Shown here in pieces: positions 19,214 through 27,273 of a stretch of DNA of 64,000 nucleotides. Below the pieces are notes generated by a model. It was not told the DNA's origin and made no database searches. It saw only the letters and a list, made by a program, of their open reading frames with translations. The position numbers and the translations under genes were made by a program. The first letter of the stretch is position 1. Every line of letters starts with the position of its first letter. This stretch comes from Streptomyces sp. FIT100. Its GTDB lineage: Bacteria; Actinomycetota; Actinomycetes; Streptomycetales; Streptomycetaceae. Location of the stretch: assembly GCF_024584805.1 (NCBI RefSeq), contig NZ_CP075715.1:4518526-4582525 (forward strand), read 5' to 3'.

Positions 19214-19244
19214 GAGGAAGCCCCGGCGTTCACGTCGGGGAGGA
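19214..19244 (+). mobile_element. IS200/IS605-like right-end hairpin remnant
   Basis: The sequence gaggaag followed by CCCCGGCG-TTCA-CGTCGGGG and agga (19214-19244) forms an 8-bp stem with one G-T pair. Its shape resembles the right ends of tnpB-carrying IS200/IS605 elements that I recall from actinobacteria (gaagcccc, loop ttca, ggggagga). It points in + orientation and has no tnpB directly to its left, so it looks like a scar left of the intact tnpB. A second short hairpin, GTGATGC-GGA-GCATCAC (19261-19277), follows. Assignment is inference. Confidence 0.45.
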
Positions 19245-19425
19245 ATCGCATCCGGTACTGGTGATGCGGAGCATCACGGCAACGGGAGGTGAGGGGGGCG
19301 GAGCGCCCGCGAGGGCTGCCAGGCGGAGCCGGGAAATGCGTACGTCCGTGCGATGTGGTCGCGAGTTGGGGTGAGGGTGTGCGATCTGGGCACGGGTGTG
19401 CGGGGTGCTGTTTAGGGTCGTGGTC

Positions 19426-20583
19426 ATGAAGGTGGTCGTGCGGGTGAAGCTCCTGCCGACACCCGCGCAGGCGGCGGCGTTGGAGGCCACTCTGCGTGCC
19501 TGCAATCGGGCCGCCGAGCACGTCTCACGCTTCGCGTACGAGTCAGGCGTCAAGGACCGTAACCAGCTCCAGAAGGCCGTCTACACCGACATCAAGGACG
19601 TGTTCAGCCTGTCGGCGCAGCCCGCGGTGCGGGTGGTCAAGAAGGTCGTCGATGCTTACGCGGCGCTGTCCGCCCAGATGGAGGGCGGGCTGCTGGGCCG
19701 TCCGGCCCCGAAGCGGTACCGCAAGGCGACCGGGCACCCGATCGGTTTCCGGCCTCAGGCGGCGCAGCCGTTCGACGACCGGTGTCTTTCCTGGCAGACG
19801 GATGCGCGGACGGTGTCGATCTGGACGGTCGACGGGCGGATGCGCGGCGTGCGCTATACCGGGCAGGCCGGTCAGCTGAAGGCGCTCGCCGAGTACCGCA
19901 AGGGCGAGTCTGACCTGGTCCAGCGTGGCGGCAAGTGGTATTTGCTCGCCACCTGTGAGATCCCGGAGCCGGAGGTGGCCGAGCCGGTGGACTTCATCGG
20001 CGTGGACCGTGGGATCACCAATCTCGCCACCACCTCGGACGGCGCCAACTACCAAGGCCGCCGCCTGGGCCGCTATCGGCGCTGGCAGGCCCGCAAACGC
20101 GCCGAACTCCAACGGAAGAACACCCGGTCCGCCACCCGCCGTGCGGCCCGGCGGTCCCGGAAGGAGCAGCGTCATGCCACGCACGCGAATCACAAGATCA
20201 GCAAGGAGATCGTGTCCGTTGCGCAACGCACCGGTCGCGGGATCGCCGTCGAGGAGCTCGACGGGATCCGGGACCGGGTACGGCTTCGACGTGACCAGCG
20301 GGGCACGCTCTCCTCCTGGCCGTTCCACCAGCTCGGACAGCACCTGGCCTACAAAGCGAAACGGGTCGGAGTGGCGTTCATCGAGGTGGATGCGGCGTAC
20401 ACCTCGCAGCGCTGTCCGCGCTGCGGGCACACCGAGCGGGCTAACCGGCCCACTCGGGACCACTTCTCTTGTCGTCAGTGCGGCCTCGCTGGGCCCGCCG
20501 ACCACGTCGCCGGGATCAACGTGCGCAACCGCGCACGCTCGGCGTGGGTGCTCGTCACCGCACCCGTCCCGAACACCGCATAG
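19426..20583 (+). CDS. tnpB: TnpB family RNA-guided endonuclease of a solo IS605/IS1341-type element
   Basis: A full-length 385-residue TnpB. The RuvC-like site is intact: D194 (FIGVDRGITNL), E276 (IAVEELDG) and D359 (GPADHVAGIN). The zinc ribbon has C330, C333, C349 and C352. TnpB proteins, ancestors of Cas12, cut DNA guided by an omega RNA made from the element's right end. No tnpA transposase is nearby, so movement would need help in trans. The ATG was chosen for the conserved MKVVVRVKLLPTPAQ. TAGGGT at 19413-19418 ends 7 nt before the ATG, suggesting a leaderless transcript. Confidence 0.92.
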   Translation: MKVVVRVKLLPTPAQAAALEATLRACNRAAEHVSRFAYESGVKDRNQLQKAVYTDIKDVFSLSAQPAVRVVKKVVDAYAALSAQMEGGLLGRPAPKRYRKATGHPIGFRPQAAQPFDDRCLSWQTDARTVSIWTVDGRMRGVRYTGQAGQLKALAEYRKGESDLVQRGGKWYLLATCEIPEPEVAEPVDFIGVDRGITNLATTSDGANYQGRRLGRYRRWQARKRAELQRKNTRSATRRAARRSRKEQRHATHANHKISKEIVSVAQRTGRGIAVEELDGIRDRVRLRRDQRGTLSSWPFHQLGQHLAYKAKRVGVAFIEVDAAYTSQRCPRCGHTERANRPTRDHFSCRQCGLAGPADHVAGINVRNRARSAWVLVTAPVPNTA

Positions 20584-20711
20584 CCTTGCGCGGCGATTGG
20601 GGAGATGCGACCCGTGACCGCCCTGTCGTAGGGGGCAGTCGGGAGCGCGACGAGGCGTGAACACGACCGAGCCTGTGCATAATCGCACAAGCTCGGCCGT
20701 TCACGGCCGAG
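20584..20711 (+). ncRNA. Candidate omega RNA / right end of the tnpB element
   Basis: Directly after tnpB lies about 120 nt of structured noncoding sequence. A clear hairpin pairs 20667-20672 with 20691-20696 and 20674-20678 with 20685-20689, loop ATAATC. A second, mutually exclusive palindrome, CTCGGCCG-TTCA-CGGCCGAG (20692-20711), overlaps its 3' arm. In TnpB systems this position gives the omega RNA scaffold, whose 3' end continues into flanking DNA as the guide. The exact boundary is not determinable here; a GTTCAC at 20699-20704 is one possible end. Confidence 0.4.
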
Positions 20712-20932
20712 AGGGTGACGGTGTTTCCCCGTTTCCCCCGGGAGCCCTGGAAGAGGGGCAGATTCCGCCTGTGCGGGCGCCAGGGCCCCCTGGTCATGTG
20801 GGCGCCTGCACAAGCCGTCTCACCCTAGGGCCTCAACTCGCGGGCGTGACACGGTTTTTCTGATGTGGCATGTGTGAACTCCGTGCAGATGCCCGGTCGT
20901 TAATGCCAGGAGCGGGGATAGGGTTGACGGCT
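20584..20932 (+). other. Intergenic region after tnpB (349 bp)
   Basis: The first third is the candidate omega RNA described separately. The remainder (20712-20932) shows no recognisable gene; it holds a short inverted repeat CCAGGG-CC-CCCTGG (20780-20793) and the promoter side of the next gene. Confidence 0.4.
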
Positions 20933-21469
20933 GTGAGTGACGAGACCTGGGACCCCGAGGACGAGCATGCCGCCTGCGAGCGCATCGACCGCCGGCACGC
21001 CGACAACCCCCGCCTCACCGGGTGGCTGGCCGAGCAGCGAGACCGCTTCGACGACTGGGACCGCCGCGAGGGCCGCCACGGCGGCGGATGGGACTTCTCG
21101 GAGCCCTCCCTCGACCGCATGGAAGCCCTCATCCGCGAACACATCACCGGCCCCGACGACCTGTTCGCCCAAGAGCACACCGAGCTCGTGCAGGTCGCCT
21201 GCTGGTACGTCGGCGAAGTCCACAACCGCACCCGCGGCACCCAGTGGCGCATGGACCCCGAACCCGCCGACACCCACCCCTGGTCCAAGCGGCCTTACGT
21301 GATCATGCCGTTCGAGCGGCTGCACGCGTACAAGGACCCCGAGGGCATCGACTACGACGCCCGCCCTCAGCACCACCCCCTCAGCAGCTTCCTCAGCCTC
21401 CTGAGCACGGAGCCCACGGCCGGGGAGGGTGGGGGTTCGCTTCGCGGCGAGCTCGACGACTACCGCTGA
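20933..21469 (+). CDS. Conserved hypothetical protein, acidic, 178 aa
   Basis: Not assigned to a known family. The predicted protein is soluble, rich in Asp/Glu/Arg/Trp (ETWDPEDEH, DRFDDWDRR), with no signal peptide or membrane segment. Codon use is typical of a real Streptomyces gene. The C-terminal half has VQVACWYVGEVHNRTRGTQW and KRPYVIMPFERLHAY, which look like a folded core. The GTG at 20933 is the first in-frame start that leaves a compact N-terminus; AGGAG at 20908-20912 is too far for a normal ribosome site, so the start is uncertain. It sits between tnpB and hemB. Confidence 0.6.
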   Translation: MSDETWDPEDEHAACERIDRRHADNPRLTGWLAEQRDRFDDWDRREGRHGGGWDFSEPSLDRMEALIREHITGPDDLFAQEHTELVQVACWYVGEVHNRTRGTQWRMDPEPADTHPWSKRPYVIMPFERLHAYKDPEGIDYDARPQHHPLSSFLSLLSTEPTAGEGGGSLRGELDDYR

Positions 21470-21871
21470 CGCCCTACCCTCGCCCCTACCGTTGTGGGCA
21501 TGCGTTCCGCGTGGGGGGTCCCCCAGGACGAAGTCGTAGGGGGAGGAACGGGTGGGCACAACCCCCGACCCCGGGTGCGTACCCGGTTGGCTCCGCCCGG
21601 CTGGGCCGGAGACGTTGCCCCGATGGGGCTGAAGCATCGGGTCCGGGCAGGCGCCCGGTGGGTCCGGCCAGGCGCGGTGGGTGGGGGCCGGGGGCCCTCT
21701 GGGGTACCTCCTCGGAGTCGGATGGCCAAGAACCGCACCCGATGTTGACCGACTCCTCCAGGGGCACGCGGGCGGACCCCCACCCCGCCCGGTGGGCAGG
21801 TGCGGACCGCAGCCGCACCGTCCGGCACGGTGTCGGTAAATGGCCCCCGCCCACGGGCGTAGCGTGGGCGT
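21470..21871. other. Hairpin-rich intergenic region upstream of hemB (402 bp)
   Basis: No gene with convincing codon use is seen. There are several short inverted repeats, among them TGGGGG-GT-CCCCCA (21512-21525) and CCGGGT-GCGT-ACCCGG (near 21571-21586), and many CCCGG/GGGCC blocks. The stretch ends at the hemB promoter side. It does not match a riboswitch known to me. Confidence 0.4.
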
Positions 21872-22867
21872 ATGACTGCGTACGGATCCTTTCCCGGCAC
21901 GCGGCCGCGTCGGCTGCGTACCACCCTCGCCATGCGCCGTATGGTCGCCGAGACCCGTCTCGACCCGGCCGACCTGATCCTGCCCGCCTTCGTGCGGGAA
22001 GGCGTGAGCGAGCCCGTGGCGATCGCCGCGATGCCGGGTGTCGTGCAGCACTCCCTGGACACGCTGCGGAAGGCCGCCGTGGAGGCCGTCTCCGCCGGGG
22101 TCTCCGGGATCATGCTCTTCGGCGTCCCCGAGGACGACAAGAAGGACGCGGCCGGGACGGCCGGCACCGACCCGGACGGCATCCTCCAGGTCGCCATCCG
22201 CGCGGTGAAGGCCGAGGTCGGCGACGAGCTCGTGATCATGTCCGACCTGTGCCTGGACGAGTACACCGACCACGGCCACTGCGGCGTGCTCGACGCGGAA
22301 GGCCGCGTCGACAACGACGCCACCCTGGAGCGCTACGCGGAGATGGCGCAGGTCCAGGCGGACGCGGGCGTCCATGTCGTCGGCCCCAGCGGCATGATGG
22401 ACGGCCAGGTCGGCGTCGTCCGCGACGCCCTGGACACCATCGGCAAGGAGGACGTGGCGATCCTCGCGTACACCGCGAAGTACTCGTCCGCCTTCTACGG
22501 CCCGTTCCGCGAGGCCGTCGCCTCCTCCCTGAAGGGCGACCGCAAGACCTACCAGCAGGACCCGGCCAACCTCCGCGAGTCCCTGCGCGAGCTCGCCCTG
22601 GATCTGGAGGAGGGCGCCGACATGGTCATGGTCAAGCCCGCCGGCCCCTACCTGGACGTGCTCGCGAAGGTCGCGGACGCGGTCGACGTGCCCGTGGCCG
22701 CGTACCAGATCAGTGGTGAGTACTCGATGGTCGAGGCGGCCGCCGAGAAGGGCTGGATCGACCGGGACAAGGCGATCCTGGAGACCCTGACGGGCATCCG
22801 CCGGGCAGGCGCGAAGATGATCCTCACCTACTGGGCGACGGAAGCCGCCCAGAAGCTCGCCCGCTGA
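21872..22867 (+). CDS. hemB: Delta-aminolevulinic acid dehydratase (porphobilinogen synthase) HemB
   Basis: A 331-residue enzyme that condenses two 5-aminolevulinate molecules into porphobilinogen. The two Schiff-base lysines are K203 (LAYTAKYSSAFYG) and K255 (VMVKPAGPYLD). The metal loop reads DLCLDEYTDHGHCG: C127 and C137 are kept but the middle zinc cysteine of the E. coli type is D129, so the metal use is mixed or altered. It is transcribed alone, 3.3 kb from hemD, and ends at a hairpin terminator. Confidence 0.97.
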   Translation: MTAYGSFPGTRPRRLRTTLAMRRMVAETRLDPADLILPAFVREGVSEPVAIAAMPGVVQHSLDTLRKAAVEAVSAGVSGIMLFGVPEDDKKDAAGTAGTDPDGILQVAIRAVKAEVGDELVIMSDLCLDEYTDHGHCGVLDAEGRVDNDATLERYAEMAQVQADAGVHVVGPSGMMDGQVGVVRDALDTIGKEDVAILAYTAKYSSAFYGPFREAVASSLKGDRKTYQQDPANLRESLRELALDLEEGADMVMVKPAGPYLDVLAKVADAVDVPVAAYQISGEYSMVEAAAEKGWIDRDKAILETLTGIRRAGAKMILTYWATEAAQKLAR

Positions 22868-22911
22868 GCGAAGGCCCCTGCCCTCCGACGCCCGCCGCGC
22901 CGCTTCCGAGA

Positions 22912-22940
22912 GCCCCGCTGTTCCTGGTGAACAGCGGGGC
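22912..22940. terminator. Bidirectional terminator after hemB
   Basis: A perfect 12-bp stem (22912-22923 with 22929-22940), loop CTGGT, between the convergent hemB and DUF4253 genes. Confidence 0.85.
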
Positions 22941-22988
22941 CTCGGCGACTGATGGGGCCTCGGCCCGTGGCAGGTTCAGGTGCGCGCG

Positions 22989-23807
22989 TCAGTCCCACCA
23001 GAAGGACCAGGCGGGCTGGTCCAGGACCGCCTTGGCCGCGTACTCGTGCAGGTCGGCGTAGCTGCCCTGGGTGATGTTGTCCGGGCAGAAGGCGAAGTGC
23101 TCGGCGGCGACGGCCTCCGCCTCGTCCGAAGTCGTCGGCGGGGCGGCGACCGAGACGACCAGCTGGTCGAAGGTGAGCGCCACGACGCGTATGCCGAAGC
23201 GGTCCTCCCACGAGCGCAGGACGGAGCAGAGCCGCGCCACGTCGTTCTCGTGGTTGAGCGGCCCGGTCCAGCCCAGCGCGGCCGGTATGTCCGCACTGCG
23301 GCGGGCGGGGACGAGGGCGAGGCGGGCGCGCGAAAGCCACGAGTCCTCGGCCGAGAGCGCGTCGGCGATGTCGGCCGCGACGTCGTCAGGGGCCAGGGCG
23401 GGGCTGGTGGCCGAGGCCAGTCCGGGCCAGGTGGAGTCGTCCGGGTGGTCCTCGGGGGCGGACAACTCGTCCGCCGCGTACTCCTCCCAGAAGTCTTCCA
23501 GAACCTCCTCGGCGTCATGATCGCCCGGATAGGACATCATCGCCGGGGCCAGGTCCCAGTCTTCGGGCTGTTGGTTGTGGGCACTGCCGCCCGAGCCGAT
23601 GAGGACGGGGTGCAGACCCGCGGCCTTGCGGGCGGGCAGGAGTGCGGACCAGTCGCCGGGGCGTGCGGGATCGTCCGCGGACCAGAGGAGCGGTTCGTGC
23701 CAGGGGCCGTCGATCGTCGCGTCGATCAGCCGGCCGGGCGGCAGTTGGAGGCCGAGCGACCGGCCCGAGGGGTCGGTCGCCAGCTTCGGCAGGGGATTGG
23801 GAAGCAT
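22989..23807 (-). CDS. DUF4253 domain-containing protein
   Basis: A 272-residue soluble protein. The C-terminal third (FGIRVVALTFDQLVVSVA, AAEHFAFCPDNI, ending WSFWWD) is the DUF4253 signature, a family of unknown function common in actinobacteria and sometimes linked to contact-dependent immunity proteins. The N-terminal part has Gly/Pro-rich and Asp/Glu-rich stretches. The ATG at 23807 is preferred because GGAG lies 7 nt upstream; an ATG two codons earlier (23813) is too close to that ribosome site. Confidence 0.8.
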   Translation of the reverse strand: MLPNPLPKLATDPSGRSLGLQLPPGRLIDATIDGPWHEPLLWSADDPARPGDWSALLPARKAAGLHPVLIGSGGSAHNQQPEDWDLAPAMMSYPGDHDAEEVLEDFWEEYAADELSAPEDHPDDSTWPGLASATSPALAPDDVAADIADALSAEDSWLSRARLALVPARRSADIPAALGWTGPLNHENDVARLCSVLRSWEDRFGIRVVALTFDQLVVSVAAPPTTSDEAEAVAAEHFAFCPDNITQGSYADLHEYAAKAVLDQPAWSFWWD

Positions 23808-23867
23808 CGCCATGCTCCGAAGGTAGAGGCCGCCACTGACAACGGGCGGCCCCCTCCCCATCGGTGC

Positions 23868-24596
23868 TCAGTACACGAGTGCGTCGGACATGTCGCTCTG
23901 CCAGTACGAGACGGCCGCGTCGTCGGTCTTGAACGTGTCCGCAGGCAGCGTCAGCTTGACGGGCGAGCCGACCGAGCCGCTGCCGTTGCGCGGGGCGAAG
24001 CTCACCCGCAGGACCTTGGCCGTGCGGCCGCCGCTGATGTCCTCGCCCTGGAGCAGGACCGAGGCGTAGGCCGACTGGCCCGGGTCGAGCATGACGACCG
24101 CCTGCGGGTGGCTGTCCTCGATGAACTGGGTGGGGGACTGCTCGTCGTCGAACTGAAGGAGGGGCGCGCCGTACGCGGCGCAGGGCCGGGAGCCCGTGTT
24201 GGTCGCGGTCAGCAGCAGGTGGTTGATGGGCCGCGAGACCTTGCTGGCGACGACCTTGGTGTTGGCGCTGGTGCAGGTGGCGAGGGCGGCGGCGCTGTCG
24301 TCGCCGCTCCCGCCACCGCTGGTGCCCTTGCCCGGCTCCTTGCCGCTGCCGCCGGTGCCGCTGCCGCTGCCGGAGCTCTTGCCACCGTCGGTGTCCGGCG
24401 TGGCGGAGGCGCTGCTGCCACCGGTGCCGGAGGACGGGGTGGCCGCCGGTGTCTCCGACGTGGTGGCCGTCGCCTTGCCCGAACCGGCCGGGTCGGCCGC
24501 CTTGGCCGTGTCGTCGCTCTGGCAGGCGGTGAGGGAAAGGCCGGTGAGGAGGGCTGCGGTCGCGGCGATGGCGGTGCGGGTACGGACGGTGCGCAT
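23868..24596 (-). CDS. DUF4232 domain lipoprotein
   Basis: A 242-residue exported lipoprotein: Arg-rich N-terminus, hydrophobic segment, lipobox LTAC with C25, then a long Ser/Gly/Thr linker (about residues 27-100) and a DUF4232 domain (ATCTSANTKVVASK, LTATNTGSRPCAAYG). DUF4232 proteins are common Streptomyces surface lipoproteins of unknown role. It is divergent from the HTH-membrane protein gene at 24796, whose C-terminal domain is also extracytoplasmic, so the two may be coregulated. Confidence 0.87.
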   Translation of the reverse strand: MRTVRTRTAIAATAALLTGLSLTACQSDDTAKAADPAGSGKATATTSETPAATPSSGTGGSSASATPDTDGGKSSGSGSGTGGSGKEPGKGTSGGGSGDDSAAALATCTSANTKVVASKVSRPINHLLLTATNTGSRPCAAYGAPLLQFDDEQSPTQFIEDSHPQAVVMLDPGQSAYASVLLQGEDISGGRTAKVLRVSFAPRNGSGSVGSPVKLTLPADTFKTDDAAVSYWQSDMSDALVY

Positions 24597-24795
24597 GGTG
24601 GTTCGACTCCCCGTTGGGTTTCGTGAATTCAGTCGTTGCGTCCTGCTGTCCACAACCTTGCGGGGGTGGTGGATCGTGGGACAACCGACCGGGGACAATG
24701 TGGGAAGCTGGAACGCCGGGACGGTGTCTGACCTGCTGAAATACCCCCGGCCTGGAATGCGCACCTGGAACGGCCGAGCAACGGGGGAGGGCCAG

Positions 24796-26097
24796 TTGGC
24801 CACAGGAACGGACGGCTTCGCAGGGTTGCTGGGCGCACTGAAGGAACGCTCCGGGCGCAGTTACGGGGCGCTCGCCAGACAGCTGCACATGAGTACGTCC
24901 ACGCTCCACCGTTACTGCAACGGCGACGCCGTCCCGACGGAGTACGCCCCTGTGGAGCGGTTCGCGAGGTTGTGCGGGGCGACATCGGAAGAGCTGGTGG
25001 AACTGCACCGGCAGTGGATCCTGGCCGACGAGGCCCGTAGGCGCGGCCGGGTCGCGGAGCCGGCGGCGGAAGCCGAGCCGGCAGCGGAAGCCGATCCGAC
25101 GCCGCCGACCCCGGTCGCGGACGCACCCTCGGAGGCGGTCGACGCGGCGCCTGAGCCGGTGGTCATCGGGCCGCAGCCAGGCTCGCGCAAGCGCCGACTG
25201 CGTATCGCCGTGGCCACGGCGGCCGTTGTCGCCGTCGCTGTCCCGGTCACCTTCGCCATGAGCCGGTTGGGGGGCGATGAGCCTGCCACGGAAGCACGAG
25301 GCAGGGGCCAGGCCCCAGGGGGAGCGAGCGCAGGGACGTCGACCGGGACCTCTGTGTCCCCGTCCCCGACCCCGTCCCTTTCTGTTTCCGCTTCTCCGTC
25401 TGCCTCATCGAGCGGCAGCGCTTCTCCTTCCGCCGCCTCCGCGGCCACGGAACGTCCGCAGCCGGCGGCCGGGCAGGGCGGTGGCGCGGCGCCGAGCGTG
25501 GGCATCAGTTCGTACAACTGGGACGCGCCGTGCGGTGAGGACTTCCTGCTGGACCAGCAGCCGGACCAGGTCCCGCCACCGCCCGCCCCTCAGGACACCC
25601 GCGGCTGGGCGCGTGCCCTGGGCGGCGTCAGCGGCGGGAACGCGCAGTTGCAGCTGACCGTGACGGGCAACACGGACGAGTCGGTGGTCCTCACCGCGCT
25701 GAACGTCCGCGTCGTGGGCCGCAAGGCCCCGCTGACCTGGCAGGCGTACTCCATGGGCGAGGGCTGCGGCAGCGGTGTCACTCCGCAGACCTTCGCCATC
25801 GATCTGGACGCCGCCAGGCCGCTGACCAAGGCTGTGGCCGGACAGGACGGCGACACCGTCGTCCCGGCCAAGGACTTCCCGTACAAGGTCTCCACCCGTG
25901 ATCCCCAGGTGCTGAACCTCGACGTCCACACCGAAGCCCACGAGGTCACGTGGTACTTGGAAGTGGCGTGGAGCAGCGGCGACCGGCACGGGACGGTACG
26001 GGTCGACGACGGCGGAAAGCCGTTCCGTACGAGCGCCCTTGAGGGGCGCCAGCGCTACTTCTACTGGCCGGACAAGGGCGAGTGGGTCGCCGGGTGA
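24796..26097 (+). CDS. Membrane-anchored XRE-type HTH protein with extracytoplasmic domain
   Basis: Predicted one-pass membrane regulator of 433 residues. N-terminal helix-turn-helix at about 8-75 (RSYGALARQLHMSTSTLHRY), an Ala/Glu/Pro linker, one membrane segment at about 136-155, a Ser/Thr/Pro-rich stalk (to about residue 230) and a C-terminal domain (SSYNWDAPCGEDFLLDQ to YFYWPDKGEW) outside the membrane. The layout suggests a surface-sensing transcription factor; its signal is unknown. TTG start at 24796 with GGGGAGG 5 nt upstream; an ATG at 24757 lacks a ribosome site. The last 37 bp overlap the convergent DUF397 gene. Confidence 0.8.
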   Translation: MATGTDGFAGLLGALKERSGRSYGALARQLHMSTSTLHRYCNGDAVPTEYAPVERFARLCGATSEELVELHRQWILADEARRRGRVAEPAAEAEPAAEADPTPPTPVADAPSEAVDAAPEPVVIGPQPGSRKRRLRIAVATAAVVAVAVPVTFAMSRLGGDEPATEARGRGQAPGGASAGTSTGTSVSPSPTPSLSVSASPSASSSGSASPSAASAATERPQPAAGQGGGAAPSVGISSYNWDAPCGEDFLLDQQPDQVPPPPAPQDTRGWARALGGVSGGNAQLQLTVTGNTDESVVLTALNVRVVGRKAPLTWQAYSMGEGCGSGVTPQTFAIDLDAARPLTKAVAGQDGDTVVPAKDFPYKVSTRDPQVLNLDVHTEAHEVTWYLEVAWSSGDRHGTVRVDDGGKPFRTSALEGRQRYFYWPDKGEWVAG

Positions 26098-26336
26098 CCG
26101 GCGGCGGCGAAGCCGGCGAATGACGACCAGGCGGCGGGCGCGAGGGTGAGCATGGGGCCGTCGGGGTTCTTGGAGTCGCGGACGTGGACAGCGGCGGGGT
26201 GGGTGGCGATCTCGAGGCAGGCGCCGCCCTCGTCACCGCTGTAGGAGGACTTGCGCCAGGCGTAGGCGACTTCGAGGCATTCGCCGCCGTCGCTGCCGCT
26301 GTAGCTGGACTTGAACCACTCAAGTGCGGTGCTCAT
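26061..26336 (-). CDS. DUF397 domain protein with two repeats
   Basis: A 91-residue protein made of two DUF397-type units: WFKSSYSGSDGGECLEVA and WRKSSYSGDEGGACLEIA, followed by the usual VHVRDSKNP and FAGFAA ending. DUF397 proteins are small partners of XRE/DUF5753 regulators in Streptomyces (the BldB-like/WhiJ-like pairs in development), thought to bind or titrate the regulator. Its ATG overlaps the stop of the regulator gene (ATGA), so they are coupled. The duplicated N-terminal unit is less common than a single one. Confidence 0.93.
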   Translation of the reverse strand: MSTALEWFKSSYSGSDGGECLEVAYAWRKSSYSGDEGGACLEIATHPAAVHVRDSKNPDGPMLTLAPAAWSSFAGFAAAGHPATHSPLSGQ

Positions 26337-27160
26337 AGCTCTCCTAGCAGCTGACTCAACAGGCCCTTCGTCTCTTCGGGGTTGAGGGCCTGCGTCCGCA
26401 GCATCGCATACCTCCGCGCCAAGATGCTGACCTCATCAGGGTCGGTGATGAGGTGGCTACCGCGCTGAGACTCCGTGTAGGCCAGGTGCTGGTGATCCGG
26501 CGTCTCTAAGAGGATGAAAGGGCCGTCGAGCGCCGCGTGGCTGTGTCGGCCGATAGGCATGATCTGAAGGGTGATGCCAGGGAGCTCGGCACAGGCGCTT
26601 AGGTGGCGCAGCGTCTCTGCGTAGACCTCGTTGCCTCCGAGGCGGTCGCGTACCACCGCCTCGGAGATGATGAAGCTCGTGGTCGGGGGAACCTTGCGGT
26701 GCAGGATCTCCTGCCGCTCGATGCGGGCGTCCGCCTTGGCGTTGATCTCGTCCTCGCCGAAGGCGGGTACCCGGCTGTGGAAGACCGCGCGGGCGTATCT
26801 TTGCGTCTGGAGGAGGCCCGGGAGCGCCTGGTTCGCGAAAAACGACAGAGCGATCGCCTCGCGCTCGAAGTCCATGTACTCCTCCGACCACGCCGGGATG
26901 AGATCAATTTCCGGCATGTTCTCCACCGCCGTCGCCAGCGCCCGCTTCGTCTCCAGAATGCGGTCCAGCGTCACCGCCAGGTCCAGCTTCAGCGGGCGCC
27001 TGCCCTGCTCGATCGAGGCGATCGTCTCCTCGCCCACGCAGACCCGGGCCGCCAGCTCCCGCTGAGTGAGGCCCGCCGACTCGCGGAAGCACGCCAGCAG
27101 CGAGCCCACGAGTTTCATTGCCGACGCGTTCTTGCGCTGCCGCTTCTTCCTGGGGTGCAT
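26333..27160 (-). CDS. XRE family regulator with DUF5753 domain (WhiJ-like)
   Basis: A 275-residue cytoplasmic DNA-binding protein. An N-terminal helix-turn-helix (GLTQRELAARVCVGEETIAS, about residues 32-51) is followed by the DUF5753 ligand or partner domain (LLQTQRYARAVF, LPGITLQIMP, PDHQHLAYTES). These regulators pair with a DUF397 protein, here the next gene, and affect development and secondary metabolism; ligands are not known. The ATG at 27160 gives a basic N-terminus (MHPRKKRQRKN). It is divergent from the HATPase gene at 27274, the typical three-gene arrangement. Confidence 0.93.
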   Translation of the reverse strand: MHPRKKRQRKNASAMKLVGSLLACFRESAGLTQRELAARVCVGEETIASIEQGRRPLKLDLAVTLDRILETKRALATAVENMPEIDLIPAWSEEYMDFEREAIALSFFANQALPGLLQTQRYARAVFHSRVPAFGEDEINAKADARIERQEILHRKVPPTTSFIISEAVVRDRLGGNEVYAETLRHLSACAELPGITLQIMPIGRHSHAALDGPFILLETPDHQHLAYTESQRGSHLITDPDEVSILARRYAMLRTQALNPEETKGLLSQLLGEL

Positions 27161-27273
27161 ACCGGCCCAACTCCCCGCCCGTACCCGTATGTCACGCGCG
27201 GGCGACCCGTACAAAAGCGTTGTACGGGTGCGCGCACTGCATCACCGTAGTCACCGAACGTGACAGTTGGCCT

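Noticed and set aside
20555..20797. Minus-strand frame continuing the truncated surface protein across the tnpB element
   Set aside because: Joining it to the fragment gives an open frame but no signal peptide or domain, and the codons look random.
21470..21871. A riboswitch before hemB
   Set aside because: The hairpins do not form a cobalamin, haem or other known aptamer that I could recognise.
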